Of a stretch of DNA of 53,716 nucleotides, positions 41,639 through 52,043 are shown piece after piece. The stretch is from Phycisphaerales bacterium (GTDB lineage Bacteria > Planctomycetota > Phycisphaerae > Phycisphaerales > UBA1924): NCBI GenBank assembly GCA_023382935.1, contig JAHDXL010000005.1:1-53716 (forward strand), read 5' to 3'. Each line of letters starts with the position of its first letter. The stretch's first letter is position 1. Position numbers and translations under genes: made by a program. The notes below the pieces were generated by a model. The model had not been told where the DNA came from and did not search any database. It saw only the letters and a program-made list of their open reading frames with translations.

Positions 41639-44600
41639 ATGTCGACGCATGCGCGCACGAACAGGGGTCGGGTTCTGGGTGGCACGTTGGGGCGGCTGAT
41701 GATCGCCGGGCCACTGGTCGGGCTGGCCAGCCTGCCGGCGCTTGCGGGGCCCCAGGGCGAGCAGGTGGTGCACGGCTCGGCGCAGTTCATTCGGCGCGGC
41801 AACGAGACGCTCATCCGCACGAGCCAGACCGCCATCATCAACTACTCGAGTTTCGACCTGGCCAGTTGGGAATCGGTCCGGTTCCTGCAGCCGGACGGGA
41901 GTTCGCGCGTACTCAATCGCATCGGAAGCGGGATCCCGTCGTACATCGACGGGTCGATCACCGGCAACGGGTCGGTCTACTTCATCAACAACGCGGGCAT
42001 CGTGTTCGGGCCCAACGCGGTGATCAACGCCGGCTCGTTCTACGCGGCGGCCGGCAACATCTCCAATCGCGACTTCATCGCCGGGAACAACCGTTTCACG
42101 GACCTGTCGGGGGACGTGGTCAATCACGGGAGCATCAACGCCAAGGGTGACGTGGGTCTGCTGGGGCGTCGCGTGGCCAACTTCGGGAGCATCGTGTCGC
42201 CGCAGGGGGCGGTCACGTTCGCGTCGGCCGAGGAAGTGTTCATCGGCCAGCGTGGCAGCCACGTGTTTGCGCGCATCGTTGAGTCGGGACCGGCCGGGTC
42301 CAACGGCGGAATCGAGCAGGCCGGAACGATCCAGGGGCGTGAAGTCAGCCTGGCCGTGGGGGACCACTTTGCGCTGGCGACGGTGGATACGTCGAGCATC
42401 CGGGCGCAGCGAGTGACGATCAAGGGCGGGGCCGACAGTACAGTCCACGTCTCGGGCGAGATCGACGCGACGCAGGCGGGGGCTCGCGGCGGGCGAGTCG
42501 ACGTGTTCGGCGAGCGCATCCTGCTCGACGGCGCTCGCATTGACGCTTCGGGCGACCGGGGCGGCGGCGTGATCCGCATCGGCGGCGATTACCAGGGTCA
42601 GGGGCTGGCTCCCCGCGCGGAATACACGCTGGTGAGCCCTGACACGACGCTGCGGGCCGACGCACTGCTCGCCGGCTCGGGCGGGCGCGTGATCGTGTGG
42701 GCCGACCAGACGACGATGTTCGGCGGGTTCATCTCGGCGCGGGGCGGGGCGCTCGGGGGCGACGGCGGCTTCGTCGAAGTTTCGGGCCACCGGAATCTGG
42801 GCTACTACGGCCTGGCGGACGTGCGTGCAGTGGGCGGCAAGGCGGGCACGCTGCTGCTCGACCCGGAGAACATCCACATCTCCCCGACGGGTGATCCGTT
42901 CCCCGCGTACGGCCTGGACAACTTCATCGACATGCTGGAAGGCCCGGAGAACCTGTCGATCCTCGACACCCAACTTGCGGCCCAACTCACCCTGCTGGGC
43001 TCGAACGGGCAGTTGGTGCTGCAGGCGGCCAGGGACATCTTCTTCGACAACGGTTCGAACGTGGTCAGCACCGGGCAGGGTCTGCTGGTGCTCGAGGCCG
43101 GGCGTCGCGTGCGGTTTGACGGCAACGCTCTGCTGGACCTGGGCACGGGCTCGCTGCGGATCATTGCCAATACAGCCGGATTTACGTCCGCCGAGTACTC
43201 GCGTGGAAGCGGGGCCGGCGACATCATCATGTCGGCCGGTTCGAGCATCCTGAGCAACGGCGGAACGGTGGAGTTGTTCGTTCAGAATGGGAACGCCCTG
43301 AACGCCTACCGTGATTCGGCCAACATCAACATTTCAACGATCAACGTGGGCTCGGGGACGGTGCATGCGCTGCACACGGGCGTGCTCGGGGCGAGCAACC
43401 ACCACATCGTGCAGGTGTCAGGTGGAGCGGGCATCACGGCCGGTTCGGTCACTCTGGAGACGACGGACGTCACGGGCGGCGTCGGACCGAACAACGCGCT
43501 GCGCATGATCCTCGATGCGGACCAGTTGACGGTTCGCACGCACGGGGCTGCGTCGTTCCTCACCCTGTCGGGCGACACGACGATCAACAGCATCCGGACG
43601 GACGGTGGTGCCATCGAGGCGATCTCCAGCGGTGCGCTGGATCTGGTCGGGAACGTCAACGCGGGTGCGGGCACGGTCGTGCTCACCGGCACGGATATCG
43701 ACGCGCTGGGCGGAGTGGTGACTGGTTCGAGCGTGCGTCTGACGGCGACGACCGGCGGCATCGGGGCCGACGGCGCTGCACTGGGCGTGACCACCGATCT
43801 GCTCGCGGCAACGGCCAGTGACGGCGTGTTCCTGAGCACGCAGGCGCTCAGCGGCGGCGCGATGACGGTGGGCACAGTGGTAGGGTTGAACGGCATCACG
43901 AGCACCACGGGCACCATCACGCTGCTGCACACGGGCGACCTAGTGCTGGCACGCGGGCTGACGGCCACAGGGCACGGACTGAACACCGACGTGATCCGGG
44001 TTGACGCGAATGCGGTGGCCTTCCAGGCCGGAGCGGCGGTGGACGCGGGCGCCACGGGCGGCATCGTGCTGAACACCGGATCGCTGGATGTCAACGGCAC
44101 GGTAGCGGGCGCGCTGAACGGGCGCACGGCGACGTTCAACGTGGGCAATGGCGGCGTGCGCGTCAGCGCGACGCTGACGGGCTTTGAAGACATCACCTTC
44201 GCCACGACGGGGGCTTTTGAACTCCAGGCGGGCGGGCGAGTGGACGCATCGAGCGACCTGTCGATCACTGGGGCGAGTTTCAATATCGCGGCCGGCGGCG
44301 GACTGCGCGGCGGCGACACGCTGGCCCTGGTCTCGACCGGCGCGATGAACCTGTCGCAGGCCGCGGTCGATCAGATCGAGATCGGCGCGGGCGGGACGAT
44401 CACGCTGCGCACGCAAGGCGGCGATCTGACGCTGGGCGGCTGGACGGCCGCATTCGGTCAGGCGGCCCAGACGATCCTCGACAGTTCCAACGGGTTGTTC
44501 CTGGATGCGCCGGCGCCGGTGACGTACGTGTTCAACGCGCTGACGGCCGAGGCCGATAGCGGGATCACGTTCGGGGCGAACGTGGATGCTCTGACAACCA

Positions 44601-47600
44601 GCAGCGCGCTGCTGGACGCGGGCGCGGGCGCGGTGAACGTGATGCGCTCGGGGCAGTTTGCCTTCACCGGGCCGATCGATCTGCGGAGCAACGTGCTGGC
44701 GCAGCAGGTCGGCGGGGGACTTCTGTTCGCCGACTCGGTCAACGCGACGGGCGGTGTGGGAAGGCTGGATCTGTTCACCGACACCGGCGGGCTGGAGATT
44801 CAGGACTCGCTGACCACGGGTGGGCGCAATGTGCAGTTGCTCACGGCCGGCGGCCTGATGCTCGTGAGCGGCTCGGTGACGACCACGGGCGGGAACATCA
44901 CGATCAACGTCGGGTCGGGACAGTTGGGCCTGACGCCGGGCTCGGTGCGGCTGAACGCGGGAGCGGGGCGCATCGCCCTGCTGGCCGATGCGTGGGACGG
45001 GGGTAATACGTTTGACGCGGCGCTGATCGAGCGGATGACGGCCAGCCAGTTGACCGTGCAGGCGCAGGGGGCGGGCGGCAACGTCCGGGTGTTCGGTCCT
45101 CACGTGGCGCTGGATGACATCGCGCTGGTGCGGCTGATCGCCTCCGACGGGCGGGTGCTGCTGGGCGGCGCGGGCGACTACGAGTTTGACGCGGTGGAAC
45201 TGAACGGGGCGCACGGCGTGGAGTTCGCGGCCGGGGTGACGGCGCTGCGTGCCCTGAATACCGCGATCCTCGACGGCGGGGATGGATTGATCGAACTGCT
45301 CAATCCGGGCGGGTTCACCATTGCGACGGTCAACGGCACCACCCTGCGCAGCGAACTGGCCACGCAGGGCAACCTGGTGGTGCAGGGGCGGCTGGTGTTC
45401 GATGGTGGGTCGATCTCGGGCGGCGCCAATGACATTTCGCTCGAGGGCGGCTTCTACGGGCTGGGTGCGGGCGGAGACCTAATCACCACCACCGGCACGC
45501 TGCGGTTGGTCGGCATCGCCGGCGACCACACCTTCTGGATCGGCGACGACGGGCAGATCGTGGCGGCTTCGGGGGAGGGCGCCACTGACGTGCTCATCGG
45601 CAACTCGTTCCTGCAGCGGCTGTCGGTCGGGCAGTTGGAGATCGGATCTTCGACCAACCTGGCCGTGACGAACAGCGTGGCGGCGCACCTGTTCTCGGTG
45701 GCGGCTGCGGATCTGAACGGCGGCGGCATCGCTCGCGTCGGGCAGATGCGCGTGTTCGCCCGTGATGAAATCTCGTTCAACGAGCAGACGTCGAGTTTCC
45801 GCGACTTCGAGGCCCACACGGGCCTGGCGGCCGGGCCGAACTTCGGCATCATTTTCCGCCTGTCGGATGCGGCCCAGCGCGTCGAGGCGGTGGACGGCGG
45901 GCTGTTGCTCGACGCGGGCGCGGCCACGATCTTCGCCGACAACGCCTTCAGCGGGCACATCGCGCTTTCCAGCACGACGCAGACCGTCCTCTCGGCCGAC
46001 GTGACAGCCGACAACGGGCTGACGGTCGATGGCGCCAGCACATTCAGCGGTAACCAGATCAACACCGATGGAGGGGAGGTCGCCTTCAACGGCGACGCGA
46101 CTTTTGACGGCGGCGACGTGACGATCAACACGGCCACCGGCGGCGGGGCGGGGGCGGCGGTGCGATTCCAAGGCCTGACGCTCACGGCTGGCGGACTGAC
46201 GATCGACGCGGCGACTTCGTTCCTCGCGGAGGGGGCCGTGCGGGCCAACAGTCTGTTCATCGGGGCCGGCGCGGGCGTGTCGTCCATTATCTTCAACAAC
46301 ACGCTGACCATTGACGGGGTGGGGATTGCTGACGCGAACCTGTCTCTGCAACTGAGGGCCGTCAGCCCCGATGCGGGCATCACGCCGGGCGTGCTGCAAC
46401 TCAACGGGCTGGTGCTGGTATCGGGCGGCGCGGTCGAACTGGGGGCCGAGGGCGGCGCGGTGACGTCGAGCGCGGACCTGCGCATCGATAACGGCACGCG
46501 TGGCATTGCCCTGCACGATTCGGCCGAAGCGGCGAACGACATGCTGCTGGTCGGCAACGTGCGCCTGGAGGGCACGGGGAACCGGACCCTGACGGCCGGC
46601 GGCACTGCTGCGTTCCACGGTCAACTGGACCTTGGCGCGACCGATCGCGTGGCGATCAGCGCCCGCGAGATTGATTTCCGCGATGCGACCGGCGTTCTGT
46701 CCGGTTCGGTGATCAGCGACGGACTAAGCACCCTGGCGCTGCTGCCCGGCGATCGCACGCGGATTGAGATCGGCGACGTGGCGGCTGCGAGCGGGAATGC
46801 GCTGGTGCTCGATCTGACCGACCTGACCTCGCTGGGCGCCTCGCTGGCGCTGATCGAGTTCGGCGATGCGGTCGGCGGCGATGCCGACATCGTCGTCGGT
46901 TCGAACGCCGGATTGCCGATCGCGTTCCTTTCCGACGTGTCATTCTTCGCGACGGCGGCCGGGCGCGAGATCCACTTCGAGAACGGGCTGACGCTGGTGG
47001 GCGCCGGCGATGCACTGTCGGTCTTCGGCAGCGGCGGCACCACCTTCCTGACCGGCGACTTCACAACCAACGGGGGCGACGTGCTCATCACGGATGCGGT
47101 GGTAATCGCGGGCATGGCCAACGTGGTCACCGGCGGGGGAAGCGCGGTGTTCAACGCGTCGATCCGCGGCCTGGCCGAGGGCGCGGACAGCCTGGTGATC
47201 GACGCGGGCGCGGGTGCGGTTGACTTCCGCGGCTCGGTCGGACGCGCGGGCAATCGCGAGTTCCTCGCCCTGCTCGAAGTGCTCAACGCTTCGCGGGTTG
47301 ACTTCCGCGGCGGAGCCTACGACGCGACGGCCCAGCGCTACAACGCGGGCGAGTATCACATCGATCTGCTCGGCGGCGGCGTGACGGAGTTCATGTCGCG
47401 CGGCGGCGAGATTACCTTCACCGGCGGGGCGATCAACCTGGCTCTGGACAACGACCTCGACCTGCGGGCCAATCTGGGCGGCAACGTCACGCTGACCGAT
47501 CTTCTGCGAGATCTGGCGGACTTGGACGCCCGCGTCACGGGCAGCATCCGCGACCGGATCGACTTTGCCAACATCGGCACGGCGACCGAGCGATTCGCGC

Positions 47601-50600
47601 TGCTCGACGTGGCGGCTGGGCACGCGGTCATCAACAACTCAGCGTTCGTCACCGAGTATCGCATCGCTGCCGACGAGATTGACTTCCTCGGCGGTGCCGG
47701 TTCGATCGTGGGCGACTTCATCACGCTGACGGAAAGCGACCTGAACCGCGGCATCCTGATCGGTGGCGACGGGCTGAACGGTTCCAACGTGAACCTGGTC
47801 GATGCGGATATTGCGGCTCTGGCCGACGGCTTTACCCTGGTGACCATCGGGCGCGACGAGACGAACGTGATCGAAATCATCAATGCGGGCGATCCGGCGT
47901 TGACGCTGCTTGACCCGTACCACTTCCGGGCGCAGACGGCCATTCGGGTGGCGCGTGACATCAACGCGACGGGCGACGGCTCGCTGCGGTTCTTTGCTCC
48001 GGCCCTGGTGCTCGACAACACGCGGATCAGCACGCAGGGCGGGCTGATCGAGGCCCTCACGCTGGCGGGCGGGCCGGGCACGGTGCGCATCCGTGGGACG
48101 GTGGACCTGCTGACCAACGGCGGCGGAGTCAACCTCGGGAAGAGCATCGAGGGCACGACTGGCACGGACGATGCGTTGACCATCAACGCCGGCGCTGGCA
48201 ACGTGGTGCTGGGTGACATCGGCCTCTCGGAACGACTGCTCAGCCTCGGCGTGATCGGGAACAACGTTGACCTGGGCGACATCGGCACCAACGCGACGGC
48301 CGGTGTGGGCGGCACGGCCGACGTCGACGCCGCGGGCGTGCTCCGGTTCCTGGGTGAGGTCTACAACACCGGAGCGGCCCGGTACGCGGCCACCGGTGGC
48401 ATGACGGCGGCGGGTCACATCGCGTTCCTGACCAACAACGCCAATCTGCGTTTCGGCGAGGCCGGCAACGCGGGCCGGGGCTCGCTCAGTTTGCTCGCGG
48501 CCGACTCGACCTTCACGGCTGATGCCGGAACCGGTGAGTTGTTCCTGGATGGGGCGTACAGCGGCACGCGGGCCAATGTCACGTTGGACGCGGCCAGGAT
48601 CCGCCTTGCGGGGCACACCACGTTTACGACGCCCAGCGGCACGCTGGTCTTCAACGCGCCGATGCTGGGCGCGAACGATCTGATCATCGGCGCTGCGGGC
48701 GGACGGGTCACTTTCAACGGGAACATCGGTTCGGACAATGCGGCCGACCGGGTGACGACGTTTGACGTGACGGCCTCTCGCATCGATTTCGAAATGGCGC
48801 GGGCGGTGGTGGATCGGGCCAACTTCACGGCAGCCAACTACTTCTTCAACTCGCTCGACGCGCTGGCGATCGCCGATCAGACCCTGGTCGCTGAACTGGG
48901 CGATCTGGCGTTCAACGGCGGGATCATCCGCTATGTCGGATCGGACAAGTTTGGTCAGTCTGGGCTGTCTTTCGTTTCGCGACAGGGTCAGGTGGTCCTG
49001 AGCGACCTGCGCGGCAGCAGGTCGGCGACGCAATTGCTGGTCAACGGCCGCCAGGGCGTCACGCTCGGCGCCATTGGCACCGGCGCGGCCAACGGAGTCG
49101 ATCGCCTGCTCGTGCTGGGCAAGGATCTGGTGCTCAACGGCGACATCTTCTTCCGCGAGGGTGCGCTGGTTCGTCCTTCAGAGGACGGACGTGACATCCT
49201 GTTGGGCGTCGATGCTGACTTTGGCACCGATGCACTCGAAGTCTCCGAATCGGCTCTCAACCGGTTCCGCCCGAGCGCCGGCGCGATGCTGGGCATCGGC
49301 GGGCTGGCGGCTTCGAACGACCCGAACAATCCCGGCTTTGACAACATCGGGTCGCACTCGGGCAGCCACGTCCTGATTCGGAGTTTCTCCTATGACCGCG
49401 ACCTGTCCATCTTCGGCAGCCAGATCGAGATCCTCGCGGGTCAGCAGGTGTCGATGAACGGCGGCGCGCAGTTGCGCATCAGTTCCGAGACCACCTCACG
49501 TCTCAACGGCGCGATCGTGTCGCAGGGAGGGCGCGTCATCGTCAACGGCACCGAAGCGATCCTCAACTCCAACATCTTCACCAACGGCGGTGACATCCTG
49601 ATCCGCTCGACGGCCTTTGTCGATGCGGGCGCCAACCTCAATACGCTGGGCGTGCTCGACGACGGCGACTTCATCGTCACCGGCGGGGTCGAAGGCATCG
49701 CCGACGGCTCGGGTGACTTCGTGCTCAACGTCGGGCGCGGGGCCATCACGCTCGGTCCGGGCGCGGGCATCGGACAGGTCAACCGGCTGCGATCGGTCAG
49801 GCTGACGGCCAATCAACTTGCCCTGACCAACGTGCGCACCACGTTGAACCAGGACTACTTCGGGGCGGCGAACCTGGTTCTGGCCGGCGGCGTGCTTGAA
49901 TCGGCGACCGGCGACATCACGTTCCACAACCGGGTGTCCGTGGCCGGCGACCAGATTGTCCGCACGGGCGGGACCGGCATGATTGTGCTGACCGATCGCG
50001 TGGAAGGCGCTGGCCAGCCCGCGTTGGAGAGGATCACGCTTGAAACGGCCGACGGGGCCACGGAGTTCCGCGGCGAGGTGACCGGTGTCGATGGACTGAC
50101 GGTCGACGGGCGCTCGCTCATGACGCGCGACATGGTCTTCACCGGCGGCAACCTCCGCTTCAACGGGGCGGTGGACGCGGTCGGCGGCAAGTGGGCTCTG
50201 GCTCTTGAGGGCACGAGCGAGGTGGCGCTGCTCGGCAACGTTGGTGGTGGCCCGGGCAACCCGGGCTTTACCACCCTCCACGTGCAGGCTCCCAGCATCG
50301 TTCTCGGCACCAGCGGACAGAATGTCCGCATCGACACCTGCGGGCAGCAACTTTTCGAAGGCGATACGCGGGTCGCCGGCTCGGTCACGCTGCAGGCGCA
50401 CGGCTTCGGCGCCGGGCCCAATCGCAATGACTCGATCCTGTTCCTCGGCGACATCGAGGGCACGGCCGCCGGCGCCGACGCGCTGACCCTGATCGTCGAC
50501 CGCACCAGCGGCGCACTGGCCGAAACCGACGCGGCGCCGGCCACCAACGTTCCCTTCATCGGCATCAACGGCAACGTCGGACAGGCGGTGCGGCTGGGCG

Positions 50601-51961
50601 AACTCAACCTCAACCGCGACGGGCGCGTGGGCGGCTTCGCGTCGGCGGTCGCCACGGTGGTCTTTGGCGACCCGCTGGCCCAGGCCCTGAACGGCAACTT
50701 CGTGGTCAACGTCGATCACTTCCGCATGGGCCTGGGCGAGGCGCTGGTTTCACTGGGCAATCTGACGGTCAACGGGCGTGAGGGTCTCATCGGCGACATG
50801 GCCGCCCTGGGCGACCTGCGACTGAACTTCTCGACCCGGCTTGAGATCATGAGCCGCGGCAAGGCGTTCGTGTTTGATCCCATTTCCGAGCGTCCGGTGC
50901 TGGACGACGGCACAGACATCGTGGCCACGGGCGGCATCTTCGTGGAGACGCCGGATCTCAAGTTCCTGCCGGGCCTGAACGGGGTGACCGACACGATCTA
51001 CTTCGCGGCCACCGGCGCCAATATCTCGGTGAGCCAGACTCCGGCGGGCATTGCGTTCCGTTCGCTCCCCGCCAACTCGGACAGCCTGTTCCTGTTCGCG
51101 GCCCCGGGTGGTGCGGGCGATTTGCTCTCGCTGGGCAACGGGCGAATTGTGCTGGATGTTCGTTCAGCCGGTCCGTCGAACACCAACGTGGCCGAGGCAC
51201 TGGCCGGTGCGGTGCAGACGGCTGACTCGGGCCAGGTCGAACAGGGCTCGCTGGTGGCCTCGACGGTGCGTGAGATCCTGGGTTACCTGGGTCTGGCGCC
51301 GCGCGGGTATCCGGCCGATTACATGCCCAACTCTCCCGAGGCTGCGCAGGCGGTGACGGACATGATGCTGGCGGCCCTGAACGGAGCGGCAATCTACGTG
51401 GACATGTTCGACCTGGATCAGGACACGTTCACGGAACTTTCGCTTGAGCGTCTCGAACGCGAACTGACCACGCAGATCATCGAGATCCGCTACTGGGAAC
51501 TGTGGTACGGTGTGCGTGACGAACAGGGCAACATCGTCGAGGTTGATCACTCGAAAGGCGCAACGGGCCTGGAGACCAACGGACAGTTGCGCGAGGCCTT
51601 CGAGCAGGTGATCGACGATTGCTATACATGGCTGGAGACGGCCAACCCCGAGTTGGCCGGAAGCAGTCCGTTGCCGGCCGACGTGTTCATTTCGTTCCTC
51701 GAGCAGAATGCCGAGAAGTATCCGCTGGCGATGACCTATGTCCGCGAGATTCGCGAGTTGTTCGATGGGTTGCGACTGATCGGGCTCTCCACGGACGAGT
51801 TGAATCGCGTGTGGGAGTTCCGCTTCATCAAGACTCCGGGCGTGCTTCCGCGTTCGCTCGATCGCGAGCAACTGGGCGCCATCTTGGCAGGGCAGCGTCC
51901 GCTGCTCATGGCCGACTCGACCGACAACGGGAAGGAACCCGTGGTCGACGTCGATCAGTAA
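41639..51961 (+). CDS. Giant TpsA exoprotein, filamentous-haemagglutinin type
   Basis: 3440 aa from ATG 41639 (AGGAG upstream). A signal peptide ends near Ala36 (LVGLASLPALA). Residues 40-290 form the TPS secretion domain recognised by TpsB: HGSAQFIRRGNETLIRTSQT, INYSSFDLASWESVRFLQPD, GSVYFINNAGIVFGPNAVI. The NNAGIVFG stretch replaces the classical NPNGI. The bulk (300-3150) is a predicted beta-helix built from glycine/alanine/asparagine-rich repeats of the type 'DSLVIDAGAGAVDFRGSVG' and 'LTINAGAGNVVLGDIG'. From about 3190 to the end the sequence changes to charged alpha-helix (TELSLERLERELTTQIIEIR), probably a distinct domain at the fibre end. I see only two cysteines, 2901 and 3328. It is likely an adhesin or contact fibre; no toxin domain is recognised. 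Confidence 0.9.
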   Translation: MSTHARTNRGRVLGGTLGRLMIAGPLVGLASLPALAGPQGEQVVHGSAQFIRRGNETLIRTSQTAIINYSSFDLASWESVRFLQPDGSSRVLNRIGSGIPSYIDGSITGNGSVYFINNAGIVFGPNAVINAGSFYAAAGNISNRDFIAGNNRFTDLSGDVVNHGSINAKGDVGLLGRRVANFGSIVSPQGAVTFASAEEVFIGQRGSHVFARIVESGPAGSNGGIEQAGTIQGREVSLAVGDHFALATVDTSSIRAQRVTIKGGADSTVHVSGEIDATQAGARGGRVDVFGERILLDGARIDASGDRGGGVIRIGGDYQGQGLAPRAEYTLVSPDTTLRADALLAGSGGRVIVWADQTTMFGGFISARGGALGGDGGFVEVSGHRNLGYYGLADVRAVGGKAGTLLLDPENIHISPTGDPFPAYGLDNFIDMLEGPENLSILDTQLAAQLTLLGSNGQLVLQAARDIFFDNGSNVVSTGQGLLVLEAGRRVRFDGNALLDLGTGSLRIIANTAGFTSAEYSRGSGAGDIIMSAGSSILSNGGTVELFVQNGNALNAYRDSANINISTINVGSGTVHALHTGVLGASNHHIVQVSGGAGITAGSVTLETTDVTGGVGPNNALRMILDADQLTVRTHGAASFLTLSGDTTINSIRTDGGAIEAISSGALDLVGNVNAGAGTVVLTGTDIDALGGVVTGSSVRLTATTGGIGADGAALGVTTDLLAATASDGVFLSTQALSGGAMTVGTVVGLNGITSTTGTITLLHTGDLVLARGLTATGHGLNTDVIRVDANAVAFQAGAAVDAGATGGIVLNTGSLDVNGTVAGALNGRTATFNVGNGGVRVSATLTGFEDITFATTGAFELQAGGRVDASSDLSITGASFNIAAGGGLRGGDTLALVSTGAMNLSQAAVDQIEIGAGGTITLRTQGGDLTLGGWTAAFGQAAQTILDSSNGLFLDAPAPVTYVFNALTAEADSGITFGANVDALTTSSALLDAGAGAVNVMRSGQFAFTGPIDLRSNVLAQQVGGGLLFADSVNATGGVGRLDLFTDTGGLEIQDSLTTGGRNVQLLTAGGLMLVSGSVTTTGGNITINVGSGQLGLTPGSVRLNAGAGRIALLADAWDGGNTFDAALIERMTASQLTVQAQGAGGNVRVFGPHVALDDIALVRLIASDGRVLLGGAGDYEFDAVELNGAHGVEFAAGVTALRALNTAILDGGDGLIELLNPGGFTIATVNGTTLRSELATQGNLVVQGRLVFDGGSISGGANDISLEGGFYGLGAGGDLITTTGTLRLVGIAGDHTFWIGDDGQIVAASGEGATDVLIGNSFLQRLSVGQLEIGSSTNLAVTNSVAAHLFSVAAADLNGGGIARVGQMRVFARDEISFNEQTSSFRDFEAHTGLAAGPNFGIIFRLSDAAQRVEAVDGGLLLDAGAATIFADNAFSGHIALSSTTQTVLSADVTADNGLTVDGASTFSGNQINTDGGEVAFNGDATFDGGDVTINTATGGGAGAAVRFQGLTLTAGGLTIDAATSFLAEGAVRANSLFIGAGAGVSSIIFNNTLTIDGVGIADANLSLQLRAVSPDAGITPGVLQLNGLVLVSGGAVELGAEGGAVTSSADLRIDNGTRGIALHDSAEAANDMLLVGNVRLEGTGNRTLTAGGTAAFHGQLDLGATDRVAISAREIDFRDATGVLSGSVISDGLSTLALLPGDRTRIEIGDVAAASGNALVLDLTDLTSLGASLALIEFGDAVGGDADIVVGSNAGLPIAFLSDVSFFATAAGREIHFENGLTLVGAGDALSVFGSGGTTFLTGDFTTNGGDVLITDAVVIAGMANVVTGGGSAVFNASIRGLAEGADSLVIDAGAGAVDFRGSVGRAGNREFLALLEVLNASRVDFRGGAYDATAQRYNAGEYHIDLLGGGVTEFMSRGGEITFTGGAINLALDNDLDLRANLGGNVTLTDLLRDLADLDARVTGSIRDRIDFANIGTATERFALLDVAAGHAVINNSAFVTEYRIAADEIDFLGGAGSIVGDFITLTESDLNRGILIGGDGLNGSNVNLVDADIAALADGFTLVTIGRDETNVIEIINAGDPALTLLDPYHFRAQTAIRVARDINATGDGSLRFFAPALVLDNTRISTQGGLIEALTLAGGPGTVRIRGTVDLLTNGGGVNLGKSIEGTTGTDDALTINAGAGNVVLGDIGLSERLLSLGVIGNNVDLGDIGTNATAGVGGTADVDAAGVLRFLGEVYNTGAARYAATGGMTAAGHIAFLTNNANLRFGEAGNAGRGSLSLLAADSTFTADAGTGELFLDGAYSGTRANVTLDAARIRLAGHTTFTTPSGTLVFNAPMLGANDLIIGAAGGRVTFNGNIGSDNAADRVTTFDVTASRIDFEMARAVVDRANFTAANYFFNSLDALAIADQTLVAELGDLAFNGGIIRYVGSDKFGQSGLSFVSRQGQVVLSDLRGSRSATQLLVNGRQGVTLGAIGTGAANGVDRLLVLGKDLVLNGDIFFREGALVRPSEDGRDILLGVDADFGTDALEVSESALNRFRPSAGAMLGIGGLAASNDPNNPGFDNIGSHSGSHVLIRSFSYDRDLSIFGSQIEILAGQQVSMNGGAQLRISSETTSRLNGAIVSQGGRVIVNGTEAILNSNIFTNGGDILIRSTAFVDAGANLNTLGVLDDGDFIVTGGVEGIADGSGDFVLNVGRGAITLGPGAGIGQVNRLRSVRLTANQLALTNVRTTLNQDYFGAANLVLAGGVLESATGDITFHNRVSVAGDQIVRTGGTGMIVLTDRVEGAGQPALERITLETADGATEFRGEVTGVDGLTVDGRSLMTRDMVFTGGNLRFNGAVDAVGGKWALALEGTSEVALLGNVGGGPGNPGFTTLHVQAPSIVLGTSGQNVRIDTCGQQLFEGDTRVAGSVTLQAHGFGAGPNRNDSILFLGDIEGTAAGADALTLIVDRTSGALAETDAAPATNVPFIGINGNVGQAVRLGELNLNRDGRVGGFASAVATVVFGDPLAQALNGNFVVNVDHFRMGLGEALVSLGNLTVNGREGLIGDMAALGDLRLNFSTRLEIMSRGKAFVFDPISERPVLDDGTDIVATGGIFVETPDLKFLPGLNGVTDTIYFAATGANISVSQTPAGIAFRSLPANSDSLFLFAAPGGAGDLLSLGNGRIVLDVRSAGPSNTNVAEALAGAVQTADSGQVEQGSLVASTVREILGYLGLAPRGYPADYMPNSPEAAQAVTDMMLAALNGAAIYVDMFDLDQDTFTELSLERLERELTTQIIEIRYWELWYGVRDEQGNIVEVDHSKGATGLETNGQLREAFEQVIDDCYTWLETANPELAGSSPLPADVFISFLEQNAEKYPLAMTYVREIRELFDGLRLIGLSTDELNRVWEFRFIKTPGVLPRSLDREQLGAILAGQRPLLMADSTDNGKEPVVDVDQ

Positions 51962-52043
51962 ACTACCTGCCGCGGGGCGGGCCGGACCTTGCCGGTGCAG
52001 GGTTTTCGGCCCGCCGGGTTCGGGCAGAGGAGCGTGGAACGCT

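Noticed and set aside
41639-51961. C-terminal polymorphic toxin (CDI-like) in TpsA
   Set aside because: No VENN-type boundary or recognisable toxin motif is visible at the C-terminus, and no small immunity-like gene follows; tssA comes directly after.
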